Source of the DNA: Thermoleophilia bacterium
Lineage (GTDB): Bacteria; Actinomycetota; Thermoleophilia; Gaiellales; F1-60-MAGs149
Length of the DNA stretch: 6,236 nucleotides
NCBI GenBank assembly: GCA_016462095.1
Contig: JAEMTW010000040.1
Coordinates: forward strand, 1-6,236
Direction of reading: 5' to 3'
The position numbers and the translations under genes are program-made. The notes under the pieces were generated by a model. The model was not told the DNA's origin and did no database searches. It saw nothing but the letters and a program-made list of their open reading frames with translations. Shown here piece after piece: positions 1-5,795 of the stretch (position 1 is the first letter of the stretch; each line of letters opens with the position of its first letter).

Positions 1-1134
1 CCCAAGCGGCGGCGATCGCGTCGTGAGACGCGCAACGACGGTGGATCCGCGCTGTCCACGTATGGACTGCTGGCACCGATGCTGATTGTGCTGGGAATTC
101 TCTTCGTCGCGCCGCTGTATTACATCTTTCTTTTTAGCGTAGCCCTCAAGCGCTTTTCGCCCACCGATGCGCTTGCCAATCTCAATGGCGAGCTAAACGC
201 CTTCTCCGGGGAACTCTGGACGAAGCTCGTCAGCGTCGACGTGACCGTGATGGTTCCGGGGCTCAACTTTGATGTGCCCGTCCTACTTGTTGGCATCGCG
301 TTTGTGGTGCTGCTGATTGCTGCGGTGACTGCCAATCGCATTCCTGAGTATGGCTCGTGGATCGTTGGCATCGCCTTCGTGCTCCTGCTCGCACCATTTC
401 TGACGTTCCCCGCGGGCAACAACCTGGTGCGCTTGGTCGAGTTTTCTTCCGAGGGCCAGTACATGCGTCTCTTTTTCAAGTCGGTCTCGATGGCAATGAC
501 CTCGTCTGTTGTGGCTGTCGTAGTCGCAATTCCCGTCGCCTACTTCCTCGCCTTTTGCGTAGGCAAGTCGAAGTACACGTGGCTCTTGATCGTGATCGCA
601 CCGTTTTTGACGTCGTACTTGCTGCGCGTCTTCGCGTGGAAGGTAATCCTTGGCGATCAGGGCCTGATCAACTCCGGCCTGACCGCGATCGGCCTGATCG
701 ATGAACCCCTAACGTTCCTGATCTACAGCCAGTTCACCGTCATCGTTGTGCTCACATACGCGTGGGTGCCGTTTATCTGCCTGCCGATCTTCCTCGCGTT
801 CGAGACGATCGACCGTCGCCTGCTTGAGGCCGCCATGGACCTTGGCGCAACGCGCATGCAGGCGTTCCGCAAGATCAGCCTGCCGATCGTTGCGCCTGGC
901 ATCGTCGCCGCCTTCCTGTTCGTCTTCATCCCGTCGATCGGCGAGTACATCACCCCCACCCTCGTCGGTGGTACCCAAGGCACGATGTATGGTCAGGCGC
1001 TTGCCAGCCAGTTTATCGGCGGCGCCTTCAACTGGCAGTTCGGCTCGGCGATGTCGCTGTTTCTGCTCGGTGTCGTCTTGCTCCTGACCTTCGCGACGTC
1101 GCGTTTCCTTCGCGCCGGCGGTGGTGGCCTCTAA
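1..1134 (+). CDS. potB: ABC transporter permease, PotB/PotH type (5' end outside window)
   Basis: Inner-membrane permease of a spermidine/putrescine-class ABC importer; it would pair with a PotC-type permease and a PotA-type ATPase. The frame is open from base 1, and the hydrophobic first helix already begins before the first in-frame ATG (base 79). The Arg/Lys-rich cytoplasmic stretch encoded at 4-40 also belongs to it, so the true start lies upstream and 79 is probably internal. The EAA loop that contacts the ATPase is clear: EAAMDLGATRMQAFRKISLP, encoded at 826-885. Counting from Met79, helices lie near residues 1-23, 66-85, 92-111, 131-159, 166-189, 213-240, 270-288 and 325-341. The pair at 66-111 is extra compared with the usual six-helix PotB core. 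The TAA stop overlaps the next gene's ATG by one base, suggesting translational coupling. The family is certain; polyamine specificity is an inference. Confidence 0.9.
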   Translation, partial: PKRRRSRRETRNDGGSALSTYGLLAPMLIVLGILFVAPLYYIFLFSVALKRFSPTDALANLNGELNAFSGELWTKLVSVDVTVMVPGLNFDVPVLLVGIAFVVLLIAAVTANRIPEYGSWIVGIAFVLLLAPFLTFPAGNNLVRLVEFSSEGQYMRLFFKSVSMAMTSSVVAVVVAIPVAYFLAFCVGKSKYTWLLIVIAPFLTSYLLRVFAWKVILGDQGLINSGLTAIGLIDEPLTFLIYSQFTVIVVLTYAWVPFICLPIFLAFETIDRRLLEAAMDLGATRMQAFRKISLPIVAPGIVAAFLFVFIPSIGEYITPTLVGGTQGTMYGQALASQFIGGAFNWQFGSAMSLFLLGVVLLLTFATSRFLRAGGGGL

Positions 1135-1967
1135 TGGCACGGGACTCGTCTACGTTCGTCGTCATCTCGCCCTGGGGCAAGCGGCTGCTGACTGTCTTCT
1201 TTGTCGTGTTCCTGCTCGTGCTGTACCTCCCAACGGTGCTGCTGATCGTCTTCTAGTTTAACGATGGCACCGTCGCCGCCTTCCCGCTCGAAGGCTTAAC
1301 GACCAAGTACTACGGCCTCGCCTTCAATTCCGAGGAGATCCGTAAGGCGCTCGGTGCCAGCGTCTGGGTTGGACTTGGTGCGGCCTTCATCGCCACGCTG
1401 ATCGCGTTGATGGCGTCGTATCCTCTCGCCCGCCGCAACGTGCGTGGTAAGGCCTTGATCTCCGCCCTGATGCTCGTACCGCTGGTGGTGCCAACCGTCG
1501 TGCTCGGCGTCGCATTGTTGATTCTGTTCCAGCGCGGCCCCGGCCAGATTGGTCTCGGTCTGACGCGCATCATGCTTGCTCACGTCGTGATTGCTATCCC
1601 CTTCGCCGTCCTGATCCTGCTGCCGCGCATCGCCAGCATCGACCGTCGCCTCGAAGAGGCCGCCTACGACCTCGGAGCCACTGGCCTTCAGACCTTCCGC
1701 CTCGTGATGCTGCCTCTGATCGTGCCATCAATCATCTCGGCCTTCTTGATCTCGTTTGTCTTCTCGATCGACGAGGTAGTGATCGCGTCGTTCCTCTCGT
1801 CGGACCAGGTCACCTATCCCGTCTACCTCTACTCGGGCCTCAAGTTCCCCGAGAAGACGCAGACGCTGATCCCCGTCGCGACGATCATGATCGTGATCAG
1901 TTTCGTTCTCGCCTTTGGCGCAGAGGCTATCCGTCGCTACGGCGACCGTCGGCTGGTCGGCAAGTAG
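1134..1967 (+). pseudogene. potC: ABC transporter permease, PotC/PotI type, interrupted by in-frame TAG at codon 41
   Basis: Second membrane subunit of the importer. ATG1134 overlaps the upstream stop (TAATG). Read through, the frame has 277 codons before the final TAG, close to the E. coli PotC length of about 264. Codons 1-40 encode a short cytoplasmic N-terminus and the first helix. Codon 41 (1254-1256) is TAG and is followed at once by the family-typical Phe-Asn-Asp-Gly. The normal local motif is Phe-Ser-Phe-Asn, so a TCG serine codon changed in one base to TAG is the simplest explanation. After the stop the frame stays open and well conserved, with the EAA loop at 1656-1715 (EAAYDLGATGLQTFRLVMLP). 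A restart at ATG1407 would give 186 residues lacking helix 1 and most of helix 2, and no Shine-Dalgarno precedes it. The choices are a recent pseudogene, a sequencing or assembly error, or suppression; the sequence alone cannot decide. Confidence 0.85.
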
Positions 1968-1969
1968 TC

Positions 1970-2200
1970 GTGCGGGCCCTTGCCGTCACGCTGGTCGCGA
2001 TCGTCGTGATGGCTGGATCGGCTGTCGCGGTCGCGCAACGTGCCGACACGTCGGCCAGCACGCGAGCGCGCATGATCACGGCCCTCACAACCGCAACGTC
2101 GCCCGATGACTGTGGCTGCACAGCCGCTACGCGCGCGAAGGACCGGGTTGCGAACCGAACAACCGCAGAGGCTTCCACCAGCACGAAGATTGTTCCCTAA
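1970..2200 (+). CDS. hypothetical small protein with signal-peptide-like N-terminus
   Basis: This 76-codon ORF starts with GTG two bases after the permease stop and ends 39 bases before the binding-protein start. The N-terminus has one Arg, then a hydrophobic run (about residues 3-22) ending in small residues around GSAVAVAQ, which fits a Sec signal peptide with cleavage near residue 22. The mature part would be about 54 residues, rich in Thr and Ala, with a Cys-Gly-Cys at about residues 48-50. Third codon positions are about 73 % G or C, like the neighbours, which supports translation. I see no convincing Shine-Dalgarno, so expression would rely on coupling to the upstream gene. I do not recognise a family. 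It may be a small secreted protein or a chance ORF in the spacer between permease and binding protein. Confidence 0.45.
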   Translation: MRALAVTLVAIVVMAGSAVAVAQRADTSASTRARMITALTTATSPDDCGCTAATRAKDRVANRTTAEASTSTKIVP

Positions 2201-2227
2201 CGGCGCACACACGCCAACGGCTCTCTG

Positions 2228-2233
2228 AGGAGG
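2228..2233 (+). promoter_or_regulatory. Shine-Dalgarno site for the binding protein
   Basis: AGGAGG lies six bases before ATG2240. A second in-frame ATG at 2252 would sit 18 bases away, so 2240 is the preferred start. The site is the strongest in the left-hand operon, in keeping with a binding protein made in excess over the membrane subunits. Confidence 0.8.
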
Positions 2234-2239
2234 GACCAC

Positions 2240-3454
2240 ATGGACGCACGCATGAATCGCAAAGGTTTCGTTGCTCTCACCGGTGCAACCACGCTCGCGG
2301 CATTCCTCGCCGCCTGCGGTGGCTCGTCTTCGAGTGACAGTGACGCGGGAAGCAGCGCAGCTGCAGGTGGCGGCGATACCTCGGCAGCCGCTCCCGTTGG
2401 ATTTGACCCGGCAACGGAGTCGGATGCGCCGTTGCAGGTGTTCACCTGGGCAGGCTACGATGAAAGCCCCGTACCTGACGGCGCACCGTGGATGTGGCAG
2501 GAGTACACGGATGGCCCTTACGGCGCGAAATCTCCGCTCACCTTCACCTTCCTCGACGATGACACGCAGGCACTCGCCAAGGTCGCCTCTGGCTTCGCCG
2601 CGGACATCATCCATCCCTGTGGCGGCTACATCCAAAAATGGAAGGAGGCAGGCCTGATCCAACCACTCGACATCGCCTTGCTGCCGGATTGGGATGGGGT
2701 ACCCGAGTCGCTCAAAGCGCCGGGCCTCTTCGATGGTGCCTACTACCACCTCCCCTTCGACGTCGGCTTCACATCGCTGACGTACGACGCCGACGTTGTC
2801 GACTTCTCCGAGGTCGGTGGCGAGGAGTCGTGGAAGATCCTGCTGGATGACCGCTACAAGGGCCAGATCTCGCTGTTTAACGGGCCGGACGAAGTCATCG
2901 AGTACGCAGCGCTCGCCAACCGAGGTGCCAAGGATCCGACCGATTTGACGATCGAAGAGATCGCAGCTGCCAAGGAGACAGCGCTTCTGATGAAGCAGAA
3001 CGTGCGCACGTACTGGACGTCGCAGACCGACACTGTTAATGACTTCATCAACGGCAACATTCTGATCACGGCCTGCTGGCCGGACGGGTATTGGAAGATC
3101 AAGACGCACCCGAAGATGAAGGACCGCAACATCCAGTACATGCAGCCCATCGAGGGGCGCCTGACGTGGATCTGCGGCATGGTCCTAAGCGCCGCCACGA
3201 AGCAACCCGGCCGCTCGATGCTGGCGATGGCGGCCGCCAATACTCCGGCGGCGGGAGCAGCCGTGACCGACAACTACCAGTACGCCTCGGGCCAGAAAGC
3301 CGGCGTCAGCGAACTTATCAAAAACAAGGAACTGATCACCGCCTTCGGACTCGACGACCCGGCCCTCTGGGAGCCACCGATGGCCTGGCCGCAGAAGGCC
3401 GTGGCACCCTACAAGGAGTACATCGCGGCCGGCACGGAAGTCCTTAACAGCTGA
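2240..3454 (+). CDS. potD: ABC transporter substrate-binding lipoprotein, PotD/PotF-like
   Basis: Extracytoplasmic binding protein delivering ligand to the permeases encoded just upstream; 404 residues. The N-terminus is a lipoprotein signal: Arg/Lys near residues 4-8, a hydrophobic run, and lipobox Leu-Ala-Ala-Cys with Cys26 as the lipidated residue. A low-complexity Ser/Ala/Gly linker follows (27-53). The mature domain opens with VFTWAGYDESPV (67-78), the usual first strand of PotD-like proteins. Further family landmarks are LDDDTQALAKV (105-115), GGYIQKWKEAGLIQPLD (128-144), YHLPFDVGFTSLTYD (169-183), the hinge segment GNILITACWPDGYW (272-285) and EGRLTWICGM (305-314). By hand comparison with remembered E. 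coli PotD, Glu218, Trp280 and Trp310 match ligand-contact positions, but the two Asp contacts appear replaced by Gly215 and Cys312. Class assignment is solid; polyamine as ligand is uncertain. Confidence 0.92.
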   Translation: MDARMNRKGFVALTGATTLAAFLAACGGSSSSDSDAGSSAAAGGGDTSAAAPVGFDPATESDAPLQVFTWAGYDESPVPDGAPWMWQEYTDGPYGAKSPLTFTFLDDDTQALAKVASGFAADIIHPCGGYIQKWKEAGLIQPLDIALLPDWDGVPESLKAPGLFDGAYYHLPFDVGFTSLTYDADVVDFSEVGGEESWKILLDDRYKGQISLFNGPDEVIEYAALANRGAKDPTDLTIEEIAAAKETALLMKQNVRTYWTSQTDTVNDFINGNILITACWPDGYWKIKTHPKMKDRNIQYMQPIEGRLTWICGMVLSAATKQPGRSMLAMAAANTPAAGAAVTDNYQYASGQKAGVSELIKNKELITAFGLDDPALWEPPMAWPQKAVAPYKEYIAAGTEVLNS

Positions 3455-3491
3455 GCCGTGGGGTTAGGCCTTGGTCTAGCGATGGCTACGA

Positions 3492-3520
3492 GGCGGGGAA
3501 CACGATTGGTGTTCCCCGCC
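3492..3520. terminator. Hairpin between convergent genes, probable bidirectional terminator
   Basis: A perfect 12-bp inverted repeat (GGCGGGGAACAC at 3492-3503, complement at 3509-3520) encloses a 5-base loop. It lies 37 bases after the binding-protein stop and about 20 bases beyond the stop of the convergent dehydrogenase. Neither side has a U-run, so it is not a textbook E. coli-type terminator, but strong GC stems without U-tracts are common at gene ends in high-GC bacteria. The rest of 3455-3539 shows no other feature. Confidence 0.75.
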
Positions 3521-3539
3521 AACTGCAGCAAGGTCGTGC

Positions 3540-4472
3540 CTAGATTGGAGGCCTCATACCGTTGAGTGGCTCTTCTCCACGCAAGAGCCGCGCCACGTCC
3601 TCGGCTGCGTCATCAAAGGAGCGGCGGTCCGACTCGGCGGAGTACCACGCAGCGTGCGGCTGGATGATCGTGTTTGGCCACGTCAGCGCAGGCTCGTCTG
3701 CCGGAGCCGGCTCGACCGGCAGCACGTCGAGCGCTGCACCGGCGATCGCGCCCGTTTCAAGTGCCCGCCCGAGCGCAAGATGGTCGACAATCGCGGCGCG
3801 CGCCGTATTGACGAGATAGGCGTCAGGACGCATTTTCGCTATCGCTGCTGCGTCAATCATGCCCCGGGTGCGGTCGGTCAAGGACGTCATGATCGCCACC
3901 ACGTCCGCGGCTGCCAGTAGTTCGTCGAGTGGGACGAGGGTGCCACCCGCGGCGGTCACATCGCCGGCTGTTGCATGCTCGGACGCCACTCGCACGTCCA
4001 TCCCCACGGCACTGGCCGTCTCGACCAGCCCGTGGCTGATCGCACCGAAACCGACGACACCGAGGATCGAGCCCCGCACCGGGCGTGGCGCGCGTGGATA
4101 AGGCCACCAGGTGCCCTCACGGACGAGGCCGTCGAGCATCACGACGCCACGGAGGACCGCGTAGATGAGCGCCATCGTGTGATCGACGACTTCGACATCA
4201 CAGAAGTGCGTCACGCGGCAACAGCAGACGCCACGCTCGGCCAGTGCATCGACGGCAAGGTGATCGAAGCCCGTCGAGCACGTGCCAACCGCCTTCAGGT
4301 TCGGCGCGGCGTCGAGCACATCGACGCCGATCTTGCCGCCCGGGTAGGTCAGCACCGCAACGACATCGTCGCCGGCGATCTCCGTGTTGAACTCCACCGT
4401 CACCCCGCAGGGCTCGAGAATGGCGCGAGCGCGGTCGAGCGGCCACGTGTCGTCGATCACTACGACTCTCAT
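3540..4472 (-). CDS. D-2-hydroxyacid dehydrogenase family protein, CtBP-like (downstream paralog)
   Basis: This family interconverts 2-oxoacids and D-2-hydroxyacids with NAD(H) in the cytoplasm. The protein has 310 residues, slightly short for the usual 310-340. The substrate-domain signature GTCSTGFD is at 63-70. The catalytic triad is present: Arg225 (VNTAR), Glu254 (PVEP) and His273 in QPHAAWYSAE; the His-x-Ala-Trp-Tyr-Ser segment is typical of the CtBP-like branch. The dinucleotide motif is altered: Gly141-Phe-Gly143-Ala-Ile-Ser146, with Ser (codon at 4035-4037) in place of the third Gly. Glu165 occupies the ribose-binding acidic position. A Cys83-Cys84-Cys85 run and Cys91 are unusual. 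ATG4472 overlaps the upstream stop by four bases, and GGAGGG (4479-4484) sits six bases ahead. It is the last gene of the operon. The substrate is unknown. It may be an active enzyme with weakened cofactor binding or a diverging duplicate. Confidence 0.88.
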   Translation of the reverse strand: MRVVVIDDTWPLDRARAILEPCGVTVEFNTEIAGDDVVAVLTYPGGKIGVDVLDAAPNLKAVGTCSTGFDHLAVDALAERGVCCCRVTHFCDVEVVDHTMALIYAVLRGVVMLDGLVREGTWWPYPRAPRPVRGSILGVVGFGAISHGLVETASAVGMDVRVASEHATAGDVTAAGGTLVPLDELLAAADVVAIMTSLTDRTRGMIDAAAIAKMRPDAYLVNTARAAIVDHLALGRALETGAIAGAALDVLPVEPAPADEPALTWPNTIIQPHAAWYSAESDRRSFDDAAEDVARLLRGEEPLNGMRPPI

Positions 4473-5413
4473 CGGGTTCCCTCCGGTTGCATAATCAATC
4501 CTTCTGGCTCCTCGCCACGCAGAAACCGCGCAAGATCGGCTATTTGACGTCGATACGGTGCCAGGCTGGCCTCGGCCGAATACCAGGCCGAATGCGGTTG
4601 CAGGATCAGGTTAGGCCAGCCGAAGGCGGGTTCGTCGACGGGCGGTGGCTCGACCGGGTAGACATCGATCGCCGCACCGGCAATCACCCCCATCCGCAGG
4701 GCGTCACCAAGCGCGACATGGTCAACGAGGGGTCCTCGCGCGCAGTTGACGAGGTAGGCGTCATCGCGCATCTGAGCAAAGCGGCGGGCGTTCATCAGAT
4801 GCTGCGTCTCCGGGAGCAGCGGCGCGTGCAGCGTGACCACGTCGCTCGTCTCGATCAGCGTGTCGAGATCGACCTTCTGCACGCCACGGCTCTGCATCGT
4901 CGCCTCGTCGACGAACTCGTCAAACGCCACAACCTCCATCCGCAAGGCGTCCCCTTGGATGGCGACGAGCCGACCAATGCGACCGAAGCCAACGATGCCA
5001 AGCCGACTGCCCGCGAGTCGGCGCGGCTCGCGCGGATAGGGCCACCAGCCGCCCTCGCGGACAAAGCCATCGAGGTGGGCAACACCACGCAGCAGGTTCG
5101 CAGCGAGCGTAATCGTGTGCTCGGCAACCTCCTCGTCGCAATAGCTCTTGACGTGCAGGCACATGACGCCCTGCGCCGACAGCTCCACCGCGGGGAGGTT
5201 GTCGTACCCGGTCGAGCACGTGCCAACGAGGCGCACATTCGGTGCCAGCTCGAGCAGATTCGCTGGGATCGTCTGCTCGGGTGCTGCGAGGATGGCGACG
5301 ACGTCATCCCCCTCGATTCGATCGGTCTTCTCGAGCGTTACGTCGATGCCGTCGAGTGCCTCCATGCCAACGTCCATCGGCCAGAGCGGATCGAGAATCA
5401 GCACGCGCCTCAT
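4469..5413 (-). CDS. D-2-hydroxyacid dehydrogenase, CtBP-like (upstream paralog)
   Basis: NAD-dependent 2-hydroxyacid dehydrogenase of 314 residues. It has the complete set of family features: substrate-domain signature GTCSTGYDN (64-72), intact GxGxxG (Gly142-Phe-Gly144-Arg-Ile-Gly147), Asp165 at the end of the second Rossmann strand (predicting NAD over NADP), and catalytic Arg226 (VNCAR), Glu255 (PVEP) and His274 in QPHSAWYSAE. The Trp and Tyr after the catalytic His resemble CtBP proteins, where that Trp lines the substrate pocket, hinting at a bulky or hydrophobic 2-oxoacid. It aligns without gaps to the next gene at about 47 % identity, so the two arose by tandem duplication. ATG5413 overlaps the upstream stop (ATGA), with GGAGG at 5421-5425, seven bases ahead. 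Automated annotation could label it phosphoglycerate or glyoxylate/hydroxypyruvate dehydrogenase; the exact substrate cannot be read from sequence. Confidence 0.92.
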   Translation of the reverse strand: MRRVLILDPLWPMDVGMEALDGIDVTLEKTDRIEGDDVVAILAAPEQTIPANLLELAPNVRLVGTCSTGYDNLPAVELSAQGVMCLHVKSYCDEEVAEHTITLAANLLRGVAHLDGFVREGGWWPYPREPRRLAGSRLGIVGFGRIGRLVAIQGDALRMEVVAFDEFVDEATMQSRGVQKVDLDTLIETSDVVTLHAPLLPETQHLMNARRFAQMRDDAYLVNCARGPLVDHVALGDALRMGVIAGAAIDVYPVEPPPVDEPAFGWPNLILQPHSAWYSAEASLAPYRRQIADLARFLRGEEPEGLIMQPEGTR

Positions 5414-5712
5414 GCAGTAGCCTCCGGCAAGATCGTATCGATTGCCTCTGCCAGGTCGAGGTCGAGTTGCGAGATTCCACGCGGACGGTGCGTGGTCAGC
5501 TCGATACGGAGCGTGGCGCCCCGCTGAGACCAGTCGGGATGATGGTCGAGGCGTTCAGCAACCGCAGCGATCGGCGCCAACGAGGCGAACGCCTCCTGCC
5601 ACGAAGCAAAGGTGTGCGAGCGCACTAGACGCCCATCGACGAGCGCCCAGGCACCACGCTCAACGAGTGCGTCAGTCAGCACAACGAATGTCAATGGCGT
5701 GTGCTCGCTCAT
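5410..5712 (-). CDS. Pterin-4a-carbinolamine dehydratase family protein (PCD/DCoH, PhhB-like)
   Basis: PCD dehydrates 4a-hydroxytetrahydrobiopterin formed by aromatic amino acid hydroxylases, regenerating the pterin cofactor. This 100-residue protein matches the family length (about 95-105). Visible motifs are the aromatic-rich stretch with HTFASWQEAF (33-42), the signature Glu53-x3-His57-His58-Pro59-Asp-Trp, then LTTH with His75 and a final Asp pair (84, 86). His57, His58 and His75 correspond to the three active-site histidines. The aromatic residue usually found five or six positions after the Pro is Gly65 here. The frame extends upstream to 5802, but ATG5712 preceded by GGGGGAG gives the family length, so it is chosen. 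It is the first gene of a three-gene operon, with its stop overlapping the dehydrogenase start. No hydroxylase gene is in view, so its pterin-recycling role here is unproven; other pterin or regulatory roles are possible. Confidence 0.88.
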   Translation of the reverse strand: MSEHTPLTFVVLTDALVERGAWALVDGRLVRSHTFASWQEAFASLAPIAAVAERLDHHPDWSQRGATLRIELTTHRPRGISQLDLDLAEAIDTILPEATA

Positions 5713-5718
5713 CAGTTT

Positions 5719-5725
5719 CTCCCCC
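5719..5725 (-). promoter_or_regulatory. Shine-Dalgarno site for the PCD gene
   Basis: GGGGGAG on the minus strand lies six bases ahead of ATG5712. It decides the start: the extra 30 codons of open frame upstream run through the divergent intergenic region and its inverted repeat and do not resemble PCD proteins. Confidence 0.75.
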
Positions 5726-5736
5726 ACCCATCCTGT

Positions 5737-5776
5737 TACCCGCGTAGTTGCCAGCACTGCGTAGACTACGCGGGTA
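5737..5776. promoter_or_regulatory. Inverted repeat between divergent genes, candidate operator
   Basis: TACCCGCGTAGT (5737-5748) and its exact complement (5765-5776) are separated by 16 bases, in the 83-bp gap between the PCD operon and transaldolase starts. The unit GCGTAG occurs three times: direct at 5742 and 5759, and inverted at 5766. The last two form a compact palindrome, GCGTAG-A-CTACGC (5759-5771). The repeat ends about 20 bases before each start codon, so a bound protein could affect both directions. It may instead be a hairpin in either transcript's leader. I cannot assign confident -35/-10 boxes. Confidence 0.5.
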
Positions 5777-5785
5777 CCGCAACGT

Positions 5786-5790
5786 GGAGG
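5786..5790 (+). promoter_or_regulatory. Shine-Dalgarno site for transaldolase
   Basis: GGAGG lies five bases before GTG5796. This supports the GTG start; no ATG is available in this frame near the conserved N-terminus. Confidence 0.8.
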
Positions 5791-5795
5791 ACACC

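Noticed and set aside
1254..1256. Genetic recoding of TAG (for example pyrrolysine)
   Set aside because: TAG is also the terminal codon of this same frame and of the downstream dehydrogenase, and I see no special structure after the codon, so general recoding is unlikely from this window.
1407..1967. Treating the 186-residue frame from ATG1407 as the real permease gene
   Set aside because: It would start inside the second helix, has no Shine-Dalgarno, and the same frame upstream encodes the missing family N-terminus beginning at ATG1134.
2042..2055. Inverted repeat GCCGAC-AC-GTCGGC
   Set aside because: It is only 6 bp with a 2-base loop, lies inside the small ORF, and is expected by chance in GC-rich DNA.
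2202..2215. Weak GGCG/CGCC hairpin after the small ORF
   Set aside because: A 4-bp stem with no U-run is too weak to call a terminator, and it would separate the binding protein from its operon.
1937..3109. 390-codon open frame on the minus strand opposite the binding-protein gene
   Set aside because: It is antisense to a clearly identified lipoprotein gene, spans gene boundaries, and its translation is Arg/Val/Gly-rich with no recognisable family; high-GC DNA gives such shadow frames.
4487..5527. 346-codon open frame on the plus strand across the upstream dehydrogenase and PCD genes
   Set aside because: It is antisense to two genes with full family motifs; the translation is Arg/Ala/Val-rich and has no recognisable domain.
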